Source of the DNA: Apostichopus parvimensis
Lineage: Eukaryota > Echinodermata > Holothuroidea > Aspidochirotida > Stichopodidae
Length of the DNA: 64,000 nucleotides
Reading direction: 5' to 3'
Assembly (NCBI GenBank): GCA_000934455.1
Contig: KN884927.1
Span: 6,510-70,509 of the forward strand
The position numbers and the translations under genes are program-made. This document shows positions 1 to 12,359 of the stretch, piece after piece (position 1 is the first letter of the stretch; every line of letters starts with the position of its first letter). The notes under the pieces were generated by a model. The model worked only from the letters and a program-made list of their open reading frames with translations, was not told where the DNA came from and ran no database searches.

Positions 1-157
1 ATCAAGTTGAATGTATTATTTTGCAAACTAGATAGCTGGTTCATTGATGGTGATTGGATTTGGGTTTCATCCAAAGTATGTCATTGTTTTTTTTTACAAT
101 CATTTATTGTTATTATCTACTAACTTCTAAATTTCTTCCTTTTTTGGTCGAAAACAG

Positions 158-3100
158 ATGACGTTTTACAACGAGAAAGTATTAACTGGTACGAATACGT
201 CAGACGGGTACTTGATTTACCGTCTAGTGGTGGACTTGTGCAGGTACTTGGTATTTGCGTCGAGAACGGTATGTATACAGATATTGCCAAAGCATTAATT
301 AATTTCTTCAGCTTGGTTCTTACGTTCTTTCCGAGTGTACTTACATTATTCAGTGAACATCAAGGGTCCTATGAAGTACAAACATTAGTTTGAATAATAG
401 TCTGAATCCTTCACAACATTTCTATAAGTTTGAAAATCAACATTCCACAGATAAGCTGTACTTGCTTCACAAACACGTCTTTTGCGCCACTCTTGATGCT
501 CGCCTACAGACACCTTCCTATGCAGCTATGACAACGTCTGAAGTTACCAGGTGCATAAGCAGCATTCTAGATGGTATGGAACTGATACACTCCTACGGGG
601 TACGTTGCATAGACTCATATGTATATTGCTCAATCGTAAATGTGGATTTCTTATGATAATACTTGCTAATTAATACTTCAGTGGTTGGGGCTGTTCAATA
701 ATTTACGTAGGTTAGTCAATGATATATCTTCGTTGTTGCTTTGGTTTATGTAGGTTGTTTGGTGATAACGTTGGTAACTCGATCATGCGTGCAACTAGAT
801 CGCTTCTTCATATAAAATTATATGCTATGTAGGTTATTTCTGGAGTTCGTATTGCTCCTTTAATATGAATGTTGGAAAATCACCCTAACGCGTACGTATG
901 TCCTTCAAAAATACAGTGTATTTTGTTTTACCATATCTCGAATATTTATCGAACTCGTATTTTGACCTGTCGTATATCGAAGTAGTTGAATCCCTCGTTT
1001 CAAAGTTGGCGTATATTTCTTCCTAAGATTCGAAAAACAATATGGGTAGTATATTTCCTCCCAACTGCAATGTTGTTTGTTCCACGATAATGAACTAAAC
1101 ATCGTTAACTGCATGATTAATCCAATGTCTATAGATGGTACTGATAAAGTTGACACGCAAGGGCTCATGTACCCCTTTTTGATTATCTTTCATACTTAAA
1201 CATTCCACGGGAACGATCGCATTACAAATATTGTTGAACACTTCAACTATAGTAGCTCGGGGGTGACTGATGTTGGGAGTAAGACGCTTACTTTATGATA
1301 TGGATACAATCAGTGATCTGCAATGGATTTCTTTTATATTCTTGTTGGTGATTTTTCCTTCAAATGTGAAGCGATTTAAATGTTCGCTACGCTGTCAACG
1401 TACTTGAAATAAATGATCCATCAAAATGCATATTTGGTCATGAAATTTTCGTTCTCATTTGCATACTATTAAATAAGGTCACCCATAATGGGTTTATGCT
1501 ATAAACAATTACAAACTTCAAAAAGTTCGAAGATAATGTATTCTTGTTAGAATGCAAGCAGGATGTAGTTTCCCCTTGTACTGCAGGAAACTTACAACAC
1601 TTCAAAATGTGTTTTGTTAGAACAGTCATATTTAGCCGCATGTTCATTAAATTAATGGCTAATATATAAACTATCCACAAATAAGGTAATGCTGCTAAAA
1701 CATATTCATGAAATCTTCATTCAAACGTTCTGCTGTTAGGCAAAATTCAAATCTCATTCCTGTCATGTTTGTGAATTGTGATCACAGGTAATACCCCGTG
1801 TTAATTGCTATGCTACTGGCACGTCGCCGGCAATCTTTATAGAGGAAAAACCACCATAAGCCAATTTTTTTACTGGTCACATTATATGATATTGTTTCAA
1901 AAGTTCCGGGTTACTTTTGCAATGTAAATAACGACAGAATCATTCCTTCAAGCACCGACAAAAACATATTTTGCTTTATATAATGCTGCGTAAAGCTAAC
2001 TCGATCATGCATGATATTGTTTATAAAACCCTGGCTACATATCTGTGTTGTATCACTTAACTGGCGAACCCAGCAATAAATTGTTTGGTATTTGTGAGGG
2101 ATTGCTGTGTCGTCAATGATGAATAGCTGATTTCATAGAGCACTAGTCTTGTGTTCACGAGCTCACAGGTTATAGTCATCCATTTATTTATCCTTCACAG
2201 TTCCTGAACAAACTTAAAAATCTTTCAACAAATAAATACACATTATTAAAAAATGTCTTTTTTGAAAGTCCAAATTACAAGTAACTATCTATATTTATGC
2301 GTAATTTTCTCCACTTTACATTTACTTAACTCTGTCATTCTTCGTTGTAAGTTCCTACATCCAGGGCTTTCAACAAAGAAGATTCTACTACATAGTAGCG
2401 GCTATTGTAAACTGTATGATTTTTGTCTGTCCAAAGACGTTACCAACGTGGTCAGTGAAATGAGATCATCGGTAAGTTAATTATTCATTTACTTCGTTTC
2501 ATTTTCGATCGTTATAACTGTACAGCATTTGAATAAACACGAATTGTTAATATTTGGTTTTGAATATTCAGATGTCTGACGAGGACTTACCCCCTGAATC
2601 TGTCTCACGTAAGGAGTACGACAAGTACAGTGATGTCTGGTGTGTAGCGATTGTGCTGTGGAAGATACTCTCGAGTGGTAAGCGATGGCGGTACTTTATT
2701 CATGGAGTGCAGAACAGCAACAATGGAGCAATAAATATGTGTGTTTAAGAAGGTTAAGCGTAAATTCACAATCCACAAAATAGTCTTTGAATATAATTCC
2801 GTACTAATATGCAACTACTCCCTTTGTCAGGATATTCCTCACACACCCTTGTATTCTGCATTGAAACATTACTCTATGGTTTTGTGTTACGTTACGTTAC
2901 GTTACGTTGTACTGTCTCGTTAAGTTGTGTTATACGTCGTGGTATCATAAAGGTAGAATGTTGTTAATCAAACGCTATGTTAAGTATCATATCAGGTTTG
3001 CCATGCCACGCAGTTTTCTGCCACACTAGGTAGAGCATTAGATAATGTTAGGTAAAGCCTTCCATATTTATCTTAGATAAACACCTAACCGTAATATATA

Positions 3101-5536
3101 TTATTCTTACCTTGAGAGGGCACAGCATTGAAAATCTTTCAAACTGTGAGACAATACACGTTGTGTCCTTGGTTTGGGACAAGGTTCCATTTCAAAACCC
3201 TGAAGAAACTTTTTACCTCTTAAAATGACATAAATTAACTTCAACTTGTTTTGTTTTTATGAAAACCATTTCGGCCTTGTTATGGTTCAGGAGTAAATCA
3301 CTTGAACATGTGATGAGTTCACCTCTGTATTGATTACCATAGTTCTCCGATTGACTTCTTCAATGTATCCCCAATACCAGAACAATGTATATATTTGCGC
3401 TACATGTATGCGGGTAAGTTATCTGAACCACAAATACGCTGTATTTACAAGGAATGATTAAGTGGAAACAAGTAGTCCGAATTACGTAACGTCACACAAC
3501 AATGTTTCTACCCAAACATCATAATTCTTTTTTTGTTTTTGGCTTTTGTATTGGGAGAATGTTTATTGGAAAAAAGGAAAGTATTCTGAAACAAAGTAAT
3601 TCTTTGTTAACAGGATGTTCACCTTTTATTAGCAACCCCAATGAAGTCAATGGATACGGGATCTTGGTGTTTGAAGCCCCAGCCAACTTGCCGGAGAGTT
3701 ACAACGACTTGAGGTAATTTTAATCACATATGAAATAAAATTTACAGCTCATTACGGCTTGAACACTCTCTTTGGAATATTTCGTAACCATCTTCTTAAA
3801 ACTCACGTTACATTACAGAAATGATGAGCTATTGAAATGTCTGAATGTAGATAACGAACTTCGACCAAAAATGAAAGATCTTCGTTTGTCATACGAAAAG
3901 GTAAGCCAAACAACTCATAAAATCACAACAAACATATTATGACAACAGAAGTGTTTGTACTGCACTGTAGTATGCTAATGAGTAACTCTTAGTCAGATAC
4001 ATACATGTTCTTTAGATATGACTAGATGATTGACTTTCAGCAAAGTAAAGCCCATGGCATTTTAATGTATGTCAGAACATCGTTTAATTACTTCCTTGTC
4101 AAAACGAAAGCTTCAGATTAGATTAAGTTCTCACAGATCCGGTGTTCTGTCGTATACGCGTTTTCAATCAACTATCTAGAATATCATAACGATTTTCAAC
4201 ACTATAAAGTCAACATGAAAAGGGGCATTGTCTAACATTTCAAAGTGGGCGGTATCCTTTTTTTTTTGGTAAATGTGACGTTACATCTTTTGAAACTAAA
4301 ACATAACATTTAAATTACCTTTAACAAATACGGATAACTTGAAAGTGACACATCTATAATAATGAAATTTAGTCACTTCAATAAATTAACGTGTCTCGTT
4401 GTTTTTTATTAATGACATATTGCCTGCCAAAGTGTATGATTTCGTGATGGTAATTCAAATCGTCTAATAATGTATTCTATATTTAAAACACGTCTAAGAC
4501 AAAAGGTGAACACTAACTTGAGGCCTACATGTACTCCCATACTAGATCTATTTCATCTCATTGGGATTGAGCATTTTCTCGAAAGCCACTGATTATTTTA
4601 ATTTTCCAGTATATCTATCCCTTTTCATGTAATGTTATCCACCTTTGTTACCCACATCAGATGCGTTTTCTCACATGCATACTCTAAATAAAGCCAGGGT
4701 CTATGTTTAATATAAAAATGAAAAAGCACAAATGGAGGACCATCAAAAAAGGTTGTTCATTAACAAATCATTAGTTTCGCTTGAACAAGGACAGTGGGAA
4801 GGCAACTAAAGAGTTACATGTCTGCTTATGTTGGGAAGAACTTAGATTAGCGAAATGCTACGTCATTTATTGCGTAAGTGGTTGCGTGAATTTTAATTAA
4901 TGCGGATTTTATGGCCCAGTGGATTAAGGCGGTGATATTTGAAGCGATGAGTCTTGGAAATCGGGAGGTTGGGGGTTCGATGCCTGGCCGGGTTATAATA
5001 AAGCGTTCATTCATCCCAGAGCAATCTACGGTTTTCCCATCTGAAATGACTTTCTAACTAAAAATATTCAAAAAGGAGTTAAACTGATAAATTGGAGCCA
5101 CCCGACGTAAGAGTTGCAATCCAAAACCCCTTGCGGTCTTCGCTCACATTCGCGGTCGCAAAAAAGTCGTAAATTTAACTGGCTGATTATTATTCATTAT
5201 TATTATTGATTAATTTACCAGTTGAAAGTTCGTGAAGAATGATCACTGTCGTCAGTGCTCACAAAGTTTACCGCCGTTTCAACTATAAAGTGCTCTCCTT
5301 GATGCGTGAGGACAAGTAATATAATGTTCACGATTATTTTCCTGCTAGCAATTACCTACGTTGTCAAAAAAATCACAACCTACAATGGAATCGAAACAAT
5401 TGCATCAATTTTAGAAGGTACTTATTCACTTTATTCATTATTTTACTTTCAGATATTTAAAGGTACCACACCTGCTCATGATATGAATGCTAACAGCAAC
5501 AACGACACCTACGTACCGATGAAAGCATTGACTTAG
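158..5536 (+). CDS. Tyrosine-kinase-like pseudokinase, 3' part (seven exons)
   Basis: Exons at 158-268, 451-599, 2352-2471, 2572-2677, 3614-3713, 3819-3900 and 5453-5536 have AG/GT borders and join in phase into 249 residues ending at TAG. The 5' part lies outside the window or was not found. Kinase landmarks appear in order: an alpha-C/beta-4 stretch (VLDLPSSGGLVQVLGICVEN), hinge KLYLLHKHV, GMELIHSYG, the catalytic loop, the P+1 region LPPES, helix F (YSDVWCVAIVLWKI) and a late ELRPKM. The catalytic loop reads LHPGLSTKKILL, so the HRD Asp is Gly and the usual Asn is Lys. DFG is DFC. These losses predict weak or no phosphotransfer and a scaffold or signalling role (inference). The tail ends NDTYVPMKALT, whose YVPM fits the YxxM motif bound by PI3K p85 SH2 domains. 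A receptor with an outer domain encoded upstream is likely but not visible. Unbroken across all exons, so probably a live gene. Confidence 0.8.
4905..5215 (+). mobile_element. tRNA-derived SINE in the last pseudokinase intron
   Basis: A box A-like sequence (ATGGCCCAGTGG, 4911-4922) and a box B-like sequence (GGGTTCGATGCC, 4973-4984) give a tRNA-like head of the leucine/serine kind. A non-tRNA body follows, ending in a conserved tail (ATCC, CTTGCGGTCTTCGCTC, GCGGTCGC, GTCGTAAATTTAACTGGC). The same body and tail occur inverted at 12070-12350, which shows a dispersed family. It ends in an ATT-rich stretch rather than poly(A). Confidence 0.75.
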
Positions 5537-8390
5537 AACAAGCTTCAATTTACAGGCTCAAATAGCGATTTTAATTTAGGTTTCAGCTTACGGTGTTGCT
5601 TGTAAGAGAAAAATTTGCTGCGTGAACAAGAATTTGGAGAGTGGTTCATGCTACTACTTTTGTATATGTATTGTATTATATTATTACATATTAATATGAT
5701 TATCGTATATCTTTCGTGCAATCTCTTCAGGTATAACATTTGCAAGGTATTTTAATAAAGACCTATCATACATTGTCCTTATACAGAAATACGCATTTTG
5801 TATAGAATAGTCTAAGCGAAGGTATTGGACTTTAGCGGACAATAAAATATTTAAACATATGACAATGATGTATACAAATTTCCCCTTGTTCACTTACCTG
5901 CTTATTTCACTTACAATGAAGAGCGAAGGTGACTTACCATAGTATCCGTTTTGATATGTTTTGCTTTATTTGAAGCTGAATCAAAGAGATGCGAGGCATA
6001 AGATTCGTCTTATATAGCGTTTAAGATGTATCTTGGAAATGACGTTAACATCACATAACATATTTCATTTAGAGTTATCAGACAAGTCATTTAACCATAA
6101 TTGATAACATTATACTGTACTTTGCTCCCAGCGATCGTTTTAATACTATATCTGACATTGTCTTATCAAAGTTATCACTAAGAAAATATAGTTTTATTAA
6201 AGAGAGGTAAGGCAATAACATGTTTATCTTATCTTTAAATCAACATGGTGAATACACTGTTTGCATACGTTCAGACATTACGTTTTGCAGACAGTTATTC
6301 AAGTGTGTTTTATACGTCAGGTTACTATTGTGTTGCTGTAATCTAAGCATTTCAGAAAAGGTTATAGACTTACTTGGCAATATAAAATGCAGACACTCAA
6401 ATATGTTAAGTGATTTCATTTTTGAAAAGAAAAAAAGTTTCATGAACTCTTGTAAGTATGGGTCAAATAAATCAGTTAAGCTCAGTATAGAGGGCGATGT
6501 TCGCCCTGTTTATTCAGATCAATAAATATGACATAGATTACTGATTAAACGTTGTCTTTATTGGCTCCCATGTACCCTAAAGTTCGGGAGATAAGGATTC
6601 ATATTGCGTGTCTCGTGTGCCGCCTTACGCAATTTTGCCTTCGTAAGTCATTACGTCATCTTTATTGTATTATAGTGATATGCGGCTTGTTAAATCATAT
6701 GATATGGATAGCGTGGACGATTAATTAGTTTATGGTATTGGCTCCCAAGTACCATAGGAAGATAGTCATACGTGATAGTCAATCAATGATTTTTTTAAAC
6801 ACGAAGCAGTAGTTCCAAAACATGATAAACATTAGGGATCGGAACAAGAGACACCACACGCGCGCGCGGAGACGCCAGGACTTTCCTCACCATGGATGTA
6901 CCAGCATAAAAATAAGTTAATGGCCGAAAAGGTCCTTCAATTGGTGCCTCAAACAAGAAACAAAAACGTTAAAAAAAAAAAAAAAACCCCAACAAGACCA
7001 AAACCAATTTAACAATAAGGTAACGTCCAAAAAAAAACCCCAATGGAAACAAAAACCCAACCAAAAAAAAAACAAAAAAAAAAACCGAAACCATAGCAAT
7101 AAACAACTCCACGCCCCACCGAAACCGCGTCAGTTAGCTTGACGATCCTAACAAACCACTGGCGTTCGGTCCTGGTGCAGCGCCACAATATACCCCACCT
7201 GCTGCAGTAGTTAAGCAGTATGACGAGTTACCATCTATTCCCTCCTTACAACTGATAAATAGTTTGATGACGACCTCACTTTTTACTGAATGAGTTCATC
7301 CGTTAGAGCATTGTTATATGTTTAAATGCGCAATACTACTCATCTATTTATATTCGTTATCTAACCTCACAAGTCGTATGAGCCTAACTTAATACTAGCG
7401 GAACAATACTAGATATGGAGGTGTTTAGGTCCTTTTGGTAATCAATTGCTTAGGATAGATTAATTTGAATTCAGTTACCTTTTTGATTTTATATATTATT
7501 CAAATAGTATATCATCAGTATTATATTGAACTCATGGATATACTTTCATTTCGTATCTTCGTTTTTTAGAGTAGCCTTTCTTTCTCTTCTTGTGGTGAAG
7601 TTAATGATGTTTATCTCTCCTGTGTAGTTAAATTAGAACAGTTGATAGGGCATTGTTTACTGTTTGGTGAACGTTAATGTACGTTTCATTAATTACTCTT
7701 GCTACTTTTCTTTGTTTCATGTTTCTTTCATTTATTGTTTTATGGTAAGGATATTGTAAAACATTTCATACCCTGCGATAATAAATGGGGGATAAACGCA
7801 ATACACCACAGCATTGTTATGCCGTTTCATTAATGGCATCTGATATATATCAAACCCTGTAGATCTCAGTCACCTTTTAAAACCAAAACTGCATAGGAAA
7901 CGTTGCAGTAACATGAATTGGATTGGGAGTTGCTGTTGCCCGATTTTGATAATTCATCAAATGTTATTGTACTGGTTTTGTGGCAAGTGTTGGAAATGCT
8001 TAACATCGCGTTTGTTAAAAACATTACACTGGTTACGTTAATAAATATTTAGGTAAAGAAATAATGTTATGGCATTTCATTTACGCAAAAATAGATTTTA
8101 AACACTCAGCCAAATGTAATTGCGGACAATCGAATATATTATAAGGTAATTAAATATTGTTTGTTGTTGCTTTTTTTGTTCTTGTTGTAGATTTCCTTCT
8201 ATTGTGCTTCATCTTGCTTCTTCTGTTATTTTGTTTGTTACGTACATTGCCGTATCCTATAGGTGTGACACACAAAGTGAAGTGTAAATTATATCAACAA
8301 GCCAATCTCATTTGTATCAAGGGATAAAACCTCATTTTCTCCTTTGTATGTTTATTTTGTCTGATATTCAAGTGTCCCTAACAAACATGC
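5537..8390. other. Intergenic, no gene seen
   Basis: Only short open frames without recognisable domains or matching splice borders. A low-complexity A/C-rich patch lies at 6970-7095 and a short CGCG-rich stretch near 6859-6870. Nothing else could be supported. Confidence 0.6.
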
Positions 8391-8394
8391 GACA

Positions 8395-10895
8395 CATGCA
8401 ATTTTACAGCATAGAGATTGAGACTGATTTATTTCCACATAATATAAATACAATGGTGAATAATTAATATACAAGGAGGTGGAGGAGGACTGAAGAAGCA
8501 GAGCTTTTACGAGCCGTCCCCCTTTACAAAAAAAAATAAACGAAATAATACAAAGCATATATTAGAGAAAGCAGAAAGAGAACAGAACAAATAACATAGA
8601 AAAAAAGCAAGACAGAGAGAATCAAACGTTAAGTAAAATTAATTTCATTTTTGTACTTTTGAATGTTTTTATTATGTTATCCAAACTATTCCAGATTGTA
8701 ACTCCACAATTGATAAAAAGTTAATGAGTCCTCTAGGAAGTGATCCAATGTGTACAGAAGTTTTGACAAAAGCGTGTTTTGTAGTTATGAATGTCACAAT
8801 CAAAAAGATAGTAATGATCAAAGTTAGAAGGCAAAAAGCCATTAACGTATTTATACATAAATATAGCGACTTGGAGTTTGTATGTGTCGAAGATATTAAG
8901 ATTTTTAAGTTAGATAACTCGAATTTGTAACCAGTCTAATAGCTTTCTTCTGGAGAGTAAACAGGCGATTAAGGTAAGATGGATTGGTGTTTCCCCAACT
9001 TATGTTGCAGGAAGACAGATTTGAATTAATGATGGAATCGTACAGTGTTTTAAATGTTTGCGATGGTACAAAATAGCAAATTTAATAAAATATTCCAATA
9101 ATCTTTGAGATTTGGACTGTTAATATGATACTTCAAGGTGAGATTTGAGTTAAGATGAATACCTAAAATGTAACTTTTCCAACAAGAGTAATATCTACAT
9201 TATCAATAAATACGTTAACTATATCAACCTTTCGTTAAACAGGACGAAATATTATAAAGTTTGTTCAGCTTAAATTTAGAGACAACTTATTTGCTTTAAA
9301 CCAGTTAGATACAGAATATAGTTTAGAGTTAATGACACGAACAGCACAATGAATATTACTATGCATAAAAAGAATACTTGTGTCGTCTGCAAATAGTGTA
9401 AAGTTAAGTATATGAGAATAGTTACACAAGTCATTCATGTCGATAAGAAAAAGTAGTGGTTCAAGTACAGCACCATGTGGGACGCTTTACTGTACTGGTC
9501 TGAGAAGTTTGATCAGTAATTCGTACAACCTGTTCTCTCTTAAAAATATAGCTTTCAAACCGATTCATATGCAACCCCTTTTAGTAAGATGTTATGGTTC
9601 ACATTGTCGAATGCTTTAGCCATTTTTCGATGTATAGTAGTATAACTGCTGTCACTATATCAATGGAAAGATTCTCACAAAAACCAAATTGACGTGATGA
9701 AGTGATATCATTCTTGTATAGGAAGTCTGTGAGTTTCTTATACATGGTTTTCTCGAGAACTTTAGAAATTGTTGAAAGAATCGAGATTGGTCGGTAGTTT
9801 GAAAGCACCGAGGGAATACCAGTTTTAAAAATAGGCGTCATTCTAGCAACTTTCATACTACAGGGTACAATACTACTAGAGAGAGAAAGATCGCAAATAT
9901 ATGTGAGCGGTTCAAGAAGATTTTCGAAAGTACGAAGTTTATTGACAGTTATACCGTCAGTCCCAGCCACTGAACCTTTTTTTTTTCTTCAAATTCTTAA
10001 TGATTGAAGATATTTCCGTACGGTAAGTTGGATAAATAAATATAGCATTAGGATTAGAGTTTCAAGAAACTAGTGAAGCCGACATTATTTTCTTCAATGT
10101 GTCCGGCTAAGTTCAGACAAATACTTGAAAAATAATCATTAAAGCAATAAGCAACCATTATATCTGAATTGAATTCTTTACTATTGTGATTTATTCTAAA
10201 ATGCATCTTCCAGGTCGAATTGCTTCGACCAAGTATTTCATTTATAGTTCTCCAGGTGTGCTTCTGATTATTTTTATTGTCATTGAGCAAACATTTCTTG
10301 GAGAGCCTAATAGTAGAAGTTAGGATTTTTTGTAAATGACGTAGTTGAACTTATATCGAAGAGACCTGTTTTGGAGGTACGATTTGTAAAGTCTTTTCTT
10401 AGTGGCAATTGATTTAATAATTCCACTGGTAATCCAAGGATTGCGCTTGCGTAAACCATTGGCACCAGTACGTTTAATGGGATAACTTTATCCTCGTTTC
10501 GCTTTTACAACGCTTTGTGTTCAGTAAGGAATGCATCCATATCTTTCCTCAGCTTGTCTGCTTCGGTATCCATTTTGGTTTTCTTTTCTTTAATATCGAC
10601 TGTAGAGCTAAAAAAAACTTGTACTTTGGTCTAGATCCCTTTGCGTTTTTTTTTAATCTTTCTTTTAATTCTTTCTGGTTAGAAAGTATCGCGTCAACTT
10701 TTTCATTGACTTTCCTTTATGCTTTGTCCATTGAATCGTGAAGTTCTCGTATGTGTGAATCCGGTGTAGTATGTATGTCTGAATAGGCTCTGTTACGTAG
10801 CATTGGAGGAATGCAGTCAGAGGTTGCCCTAAGCTTCGTAAGCTGAGGTGATTAATTGTTCGTTAGCTCTTTTTCTTCCTTTTTCGATGCCATGT
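8395..10895 (-). mobile_element. Decayed LINE retrotransposon (CR1/L2/Jockey-like)
   Basis: Read on the minus strand. An ORF1-like start (MASKKEEKEL, near 10892) leads to a lysine- and glutamate-rich coiled-coil-like stretch to about 10465. The linker before the reverse transcriptase follows (NPWITSGIIKSIATKKRLYK), then HTWRTINEILG and FNDYFSSICLNLA. The RT palm reads NYRPISILSTISKVLEK, QFGF and LFADDTSILF (9.4-9.9 kb). The C-terminal part (VAIFMYKYVNGLLPSNF, then TIWNSLDNIIK) reaches about 8650, and an AT-rich 3' UTR ends with AATAAATCAGTCTC near 8420. Several frameshifts and stops interrupt the frames, so it is inactive. I see no endonuclease domain between the ORF1-like part and the RT linker, which suggests an internal deletion near 10460. 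The exact clade cannot be set by eye. Confidence 0.8.
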
Positions 10896-11334
10896 TACAT
10901 GAAAATAGTATCTTCTGGTGATTTAAGTTTTCAAGAAGCCGCTGTATTAAGTTAAGAAAAAGTGGTAGCCACAGTATCTGAAAAATCTGACTTTTCTGAG
11001 AGCCGAAGTTTCAGCACAGTTACAATGCAAACAGCATAGTGTAGGAATCACTTTTTGAAGCGTCTGGTAGAGAATACATAATATGGATCTTGTCCGGATA
11101 AGGTTGTATGTTAAAATTAAAGGTTATTTAAAATAATGGTTAAAGAATGAAGCCAAAATATACCACCCCGATCGTCCAAAAACAAAATATTACAAACTGC
11201 TTTCTGGTTAGCTTGATCCCTTCTCTTAATATCGAGTTAATATTAAACGAACTAGAACTAGAACAAAGCTCAATCAATATATAAATTATTCAGCCGTCAT
11301 GTTTAAAAATAAATATAGGGAAACCTTAAACCAG

Positions 11335-11640
11335 TGCTTTTGGCGAATGGATCAACGCGTTGGCATGTAGGCAATGGAACTTAGCACCACGGGAGGGTCA
11401 TGGGTTGGAACCTTAACCCGTAAAAGTAAGACGGAACCAGGAGAAATCCTTGGTTTTTCCATCTATAATTGTAAAATAGTCCAAAATGAAAGCCGTCTGG
11501 CGTGAAGGGTCAGTTTTGCGCCATTCATCGTTTCCCCATGTCCATATGTGGCGGTCTTCATAACTTGTCCTAAGTAATCGAACGTGTAAAGCAAGAGCAA
11601 CTACCTTCCAAGTGAGGAATTCAAACATGGATAATACTTA
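11335..11640 (+). mobile_element. Divergent tRNA-derived SINE
   Basis: A box A-like TGGCGAATGG near 11340 and a box B-like GGGTTGGAACC near 11403 precede a body with GGTTTTTCCATCT, CGTCTGGCGTGAAG and GTGGCGGTCTTC. These parts recall the SINEs at 4905 and 12070 in the same order, but with much more divergence. Probably an older or sister member. Confidence 0.45.
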
Positions 11641-12069
11641 CAGGATAGCAACAAGGAACCGTAAGAGTAAAATAAGACTATTAAGTACGATTTCATGACT
11701 CGGGATGAAAAATCGTAATAACAGTTTAAGGAAGCAGTAGGAAAGATTACTTGAAAGAAACGTTTGGTTTTTGACTTCTTCTATGTATTTATTTGCAGGT
11801 TCGCATTTGTATAACACTTTCTAAATGCTCGACATACCGTGTACACACTGTTCTCTAGCGATTAAAATAACATGTACTTTTAGAGAAGTCCCTGCGAATC
11901 AGGTTCCAAAGCCATATACTTTTTACAAAATCATGTATAACTTGTTTTGCAGTAAACTTGAACAGGTACCTTCCCTGAGTCCTTCTTGTACATGTATTTC
12001 CTTAATACTTGCTAAATGGTATAACGCGCTGAATTGAGAATGTAACGAAGCGTTAATATATATTAATAT

Positions 12070-12350
12070 AATAAAAATATTGACCAGCAGTTATTTTTAC
12101 GACGCTTAAGCGACCACAAATATGGGAGAAACCCGCAAGCGCTTATGGATTACAATTGACACGTCGATTGGTTTCCAATTCAACATTTTAAACTCAAATT
12201 TAGAATCTGTTCAATTTGGACAGTAATTTCAGATCAGAAATGGATGAAAAACCCATCTTACTATGACCCAGCCGGGAATCGAACCTCCCTTTTGCTAAAT
12301 CTCATTGCGTCAAATGCCACCACCTTTATTTACTCGGCCACAACACCAGT
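12070..12350 (-). mobile_element. tRNA-derived SINE, same family as 4905-5215
   Basis: On the minus strand, a box A-like TGTGGCCGAGTA (12331-12342) and box B GGTTCGATTCCC (12274-12285) form the tRNA-like head. The body ends in AATCC, GCGCTTGCGG, GTGGTCGC and GCGTCGTAAAAATAACTG, collinear with the tail of the SINE at 4905-5215. Confidence 0.75.
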
Positions 12351-12359
12351 TTACCATTT

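Noticed and set aside
1-75. An upstream exon of the pseudokinase ending at a GTATGT donor near 70
   Set aside because: The open reading does not leave the single base that the next exon needs, and the fitting frame has close stops.
4911-4990. A genuine tRNA gene
   Set aside because: Boxes A and B are present but the cloverleaf is not convincing and the unit continues into a body shared with 12070-12350, so it is a SINE head.
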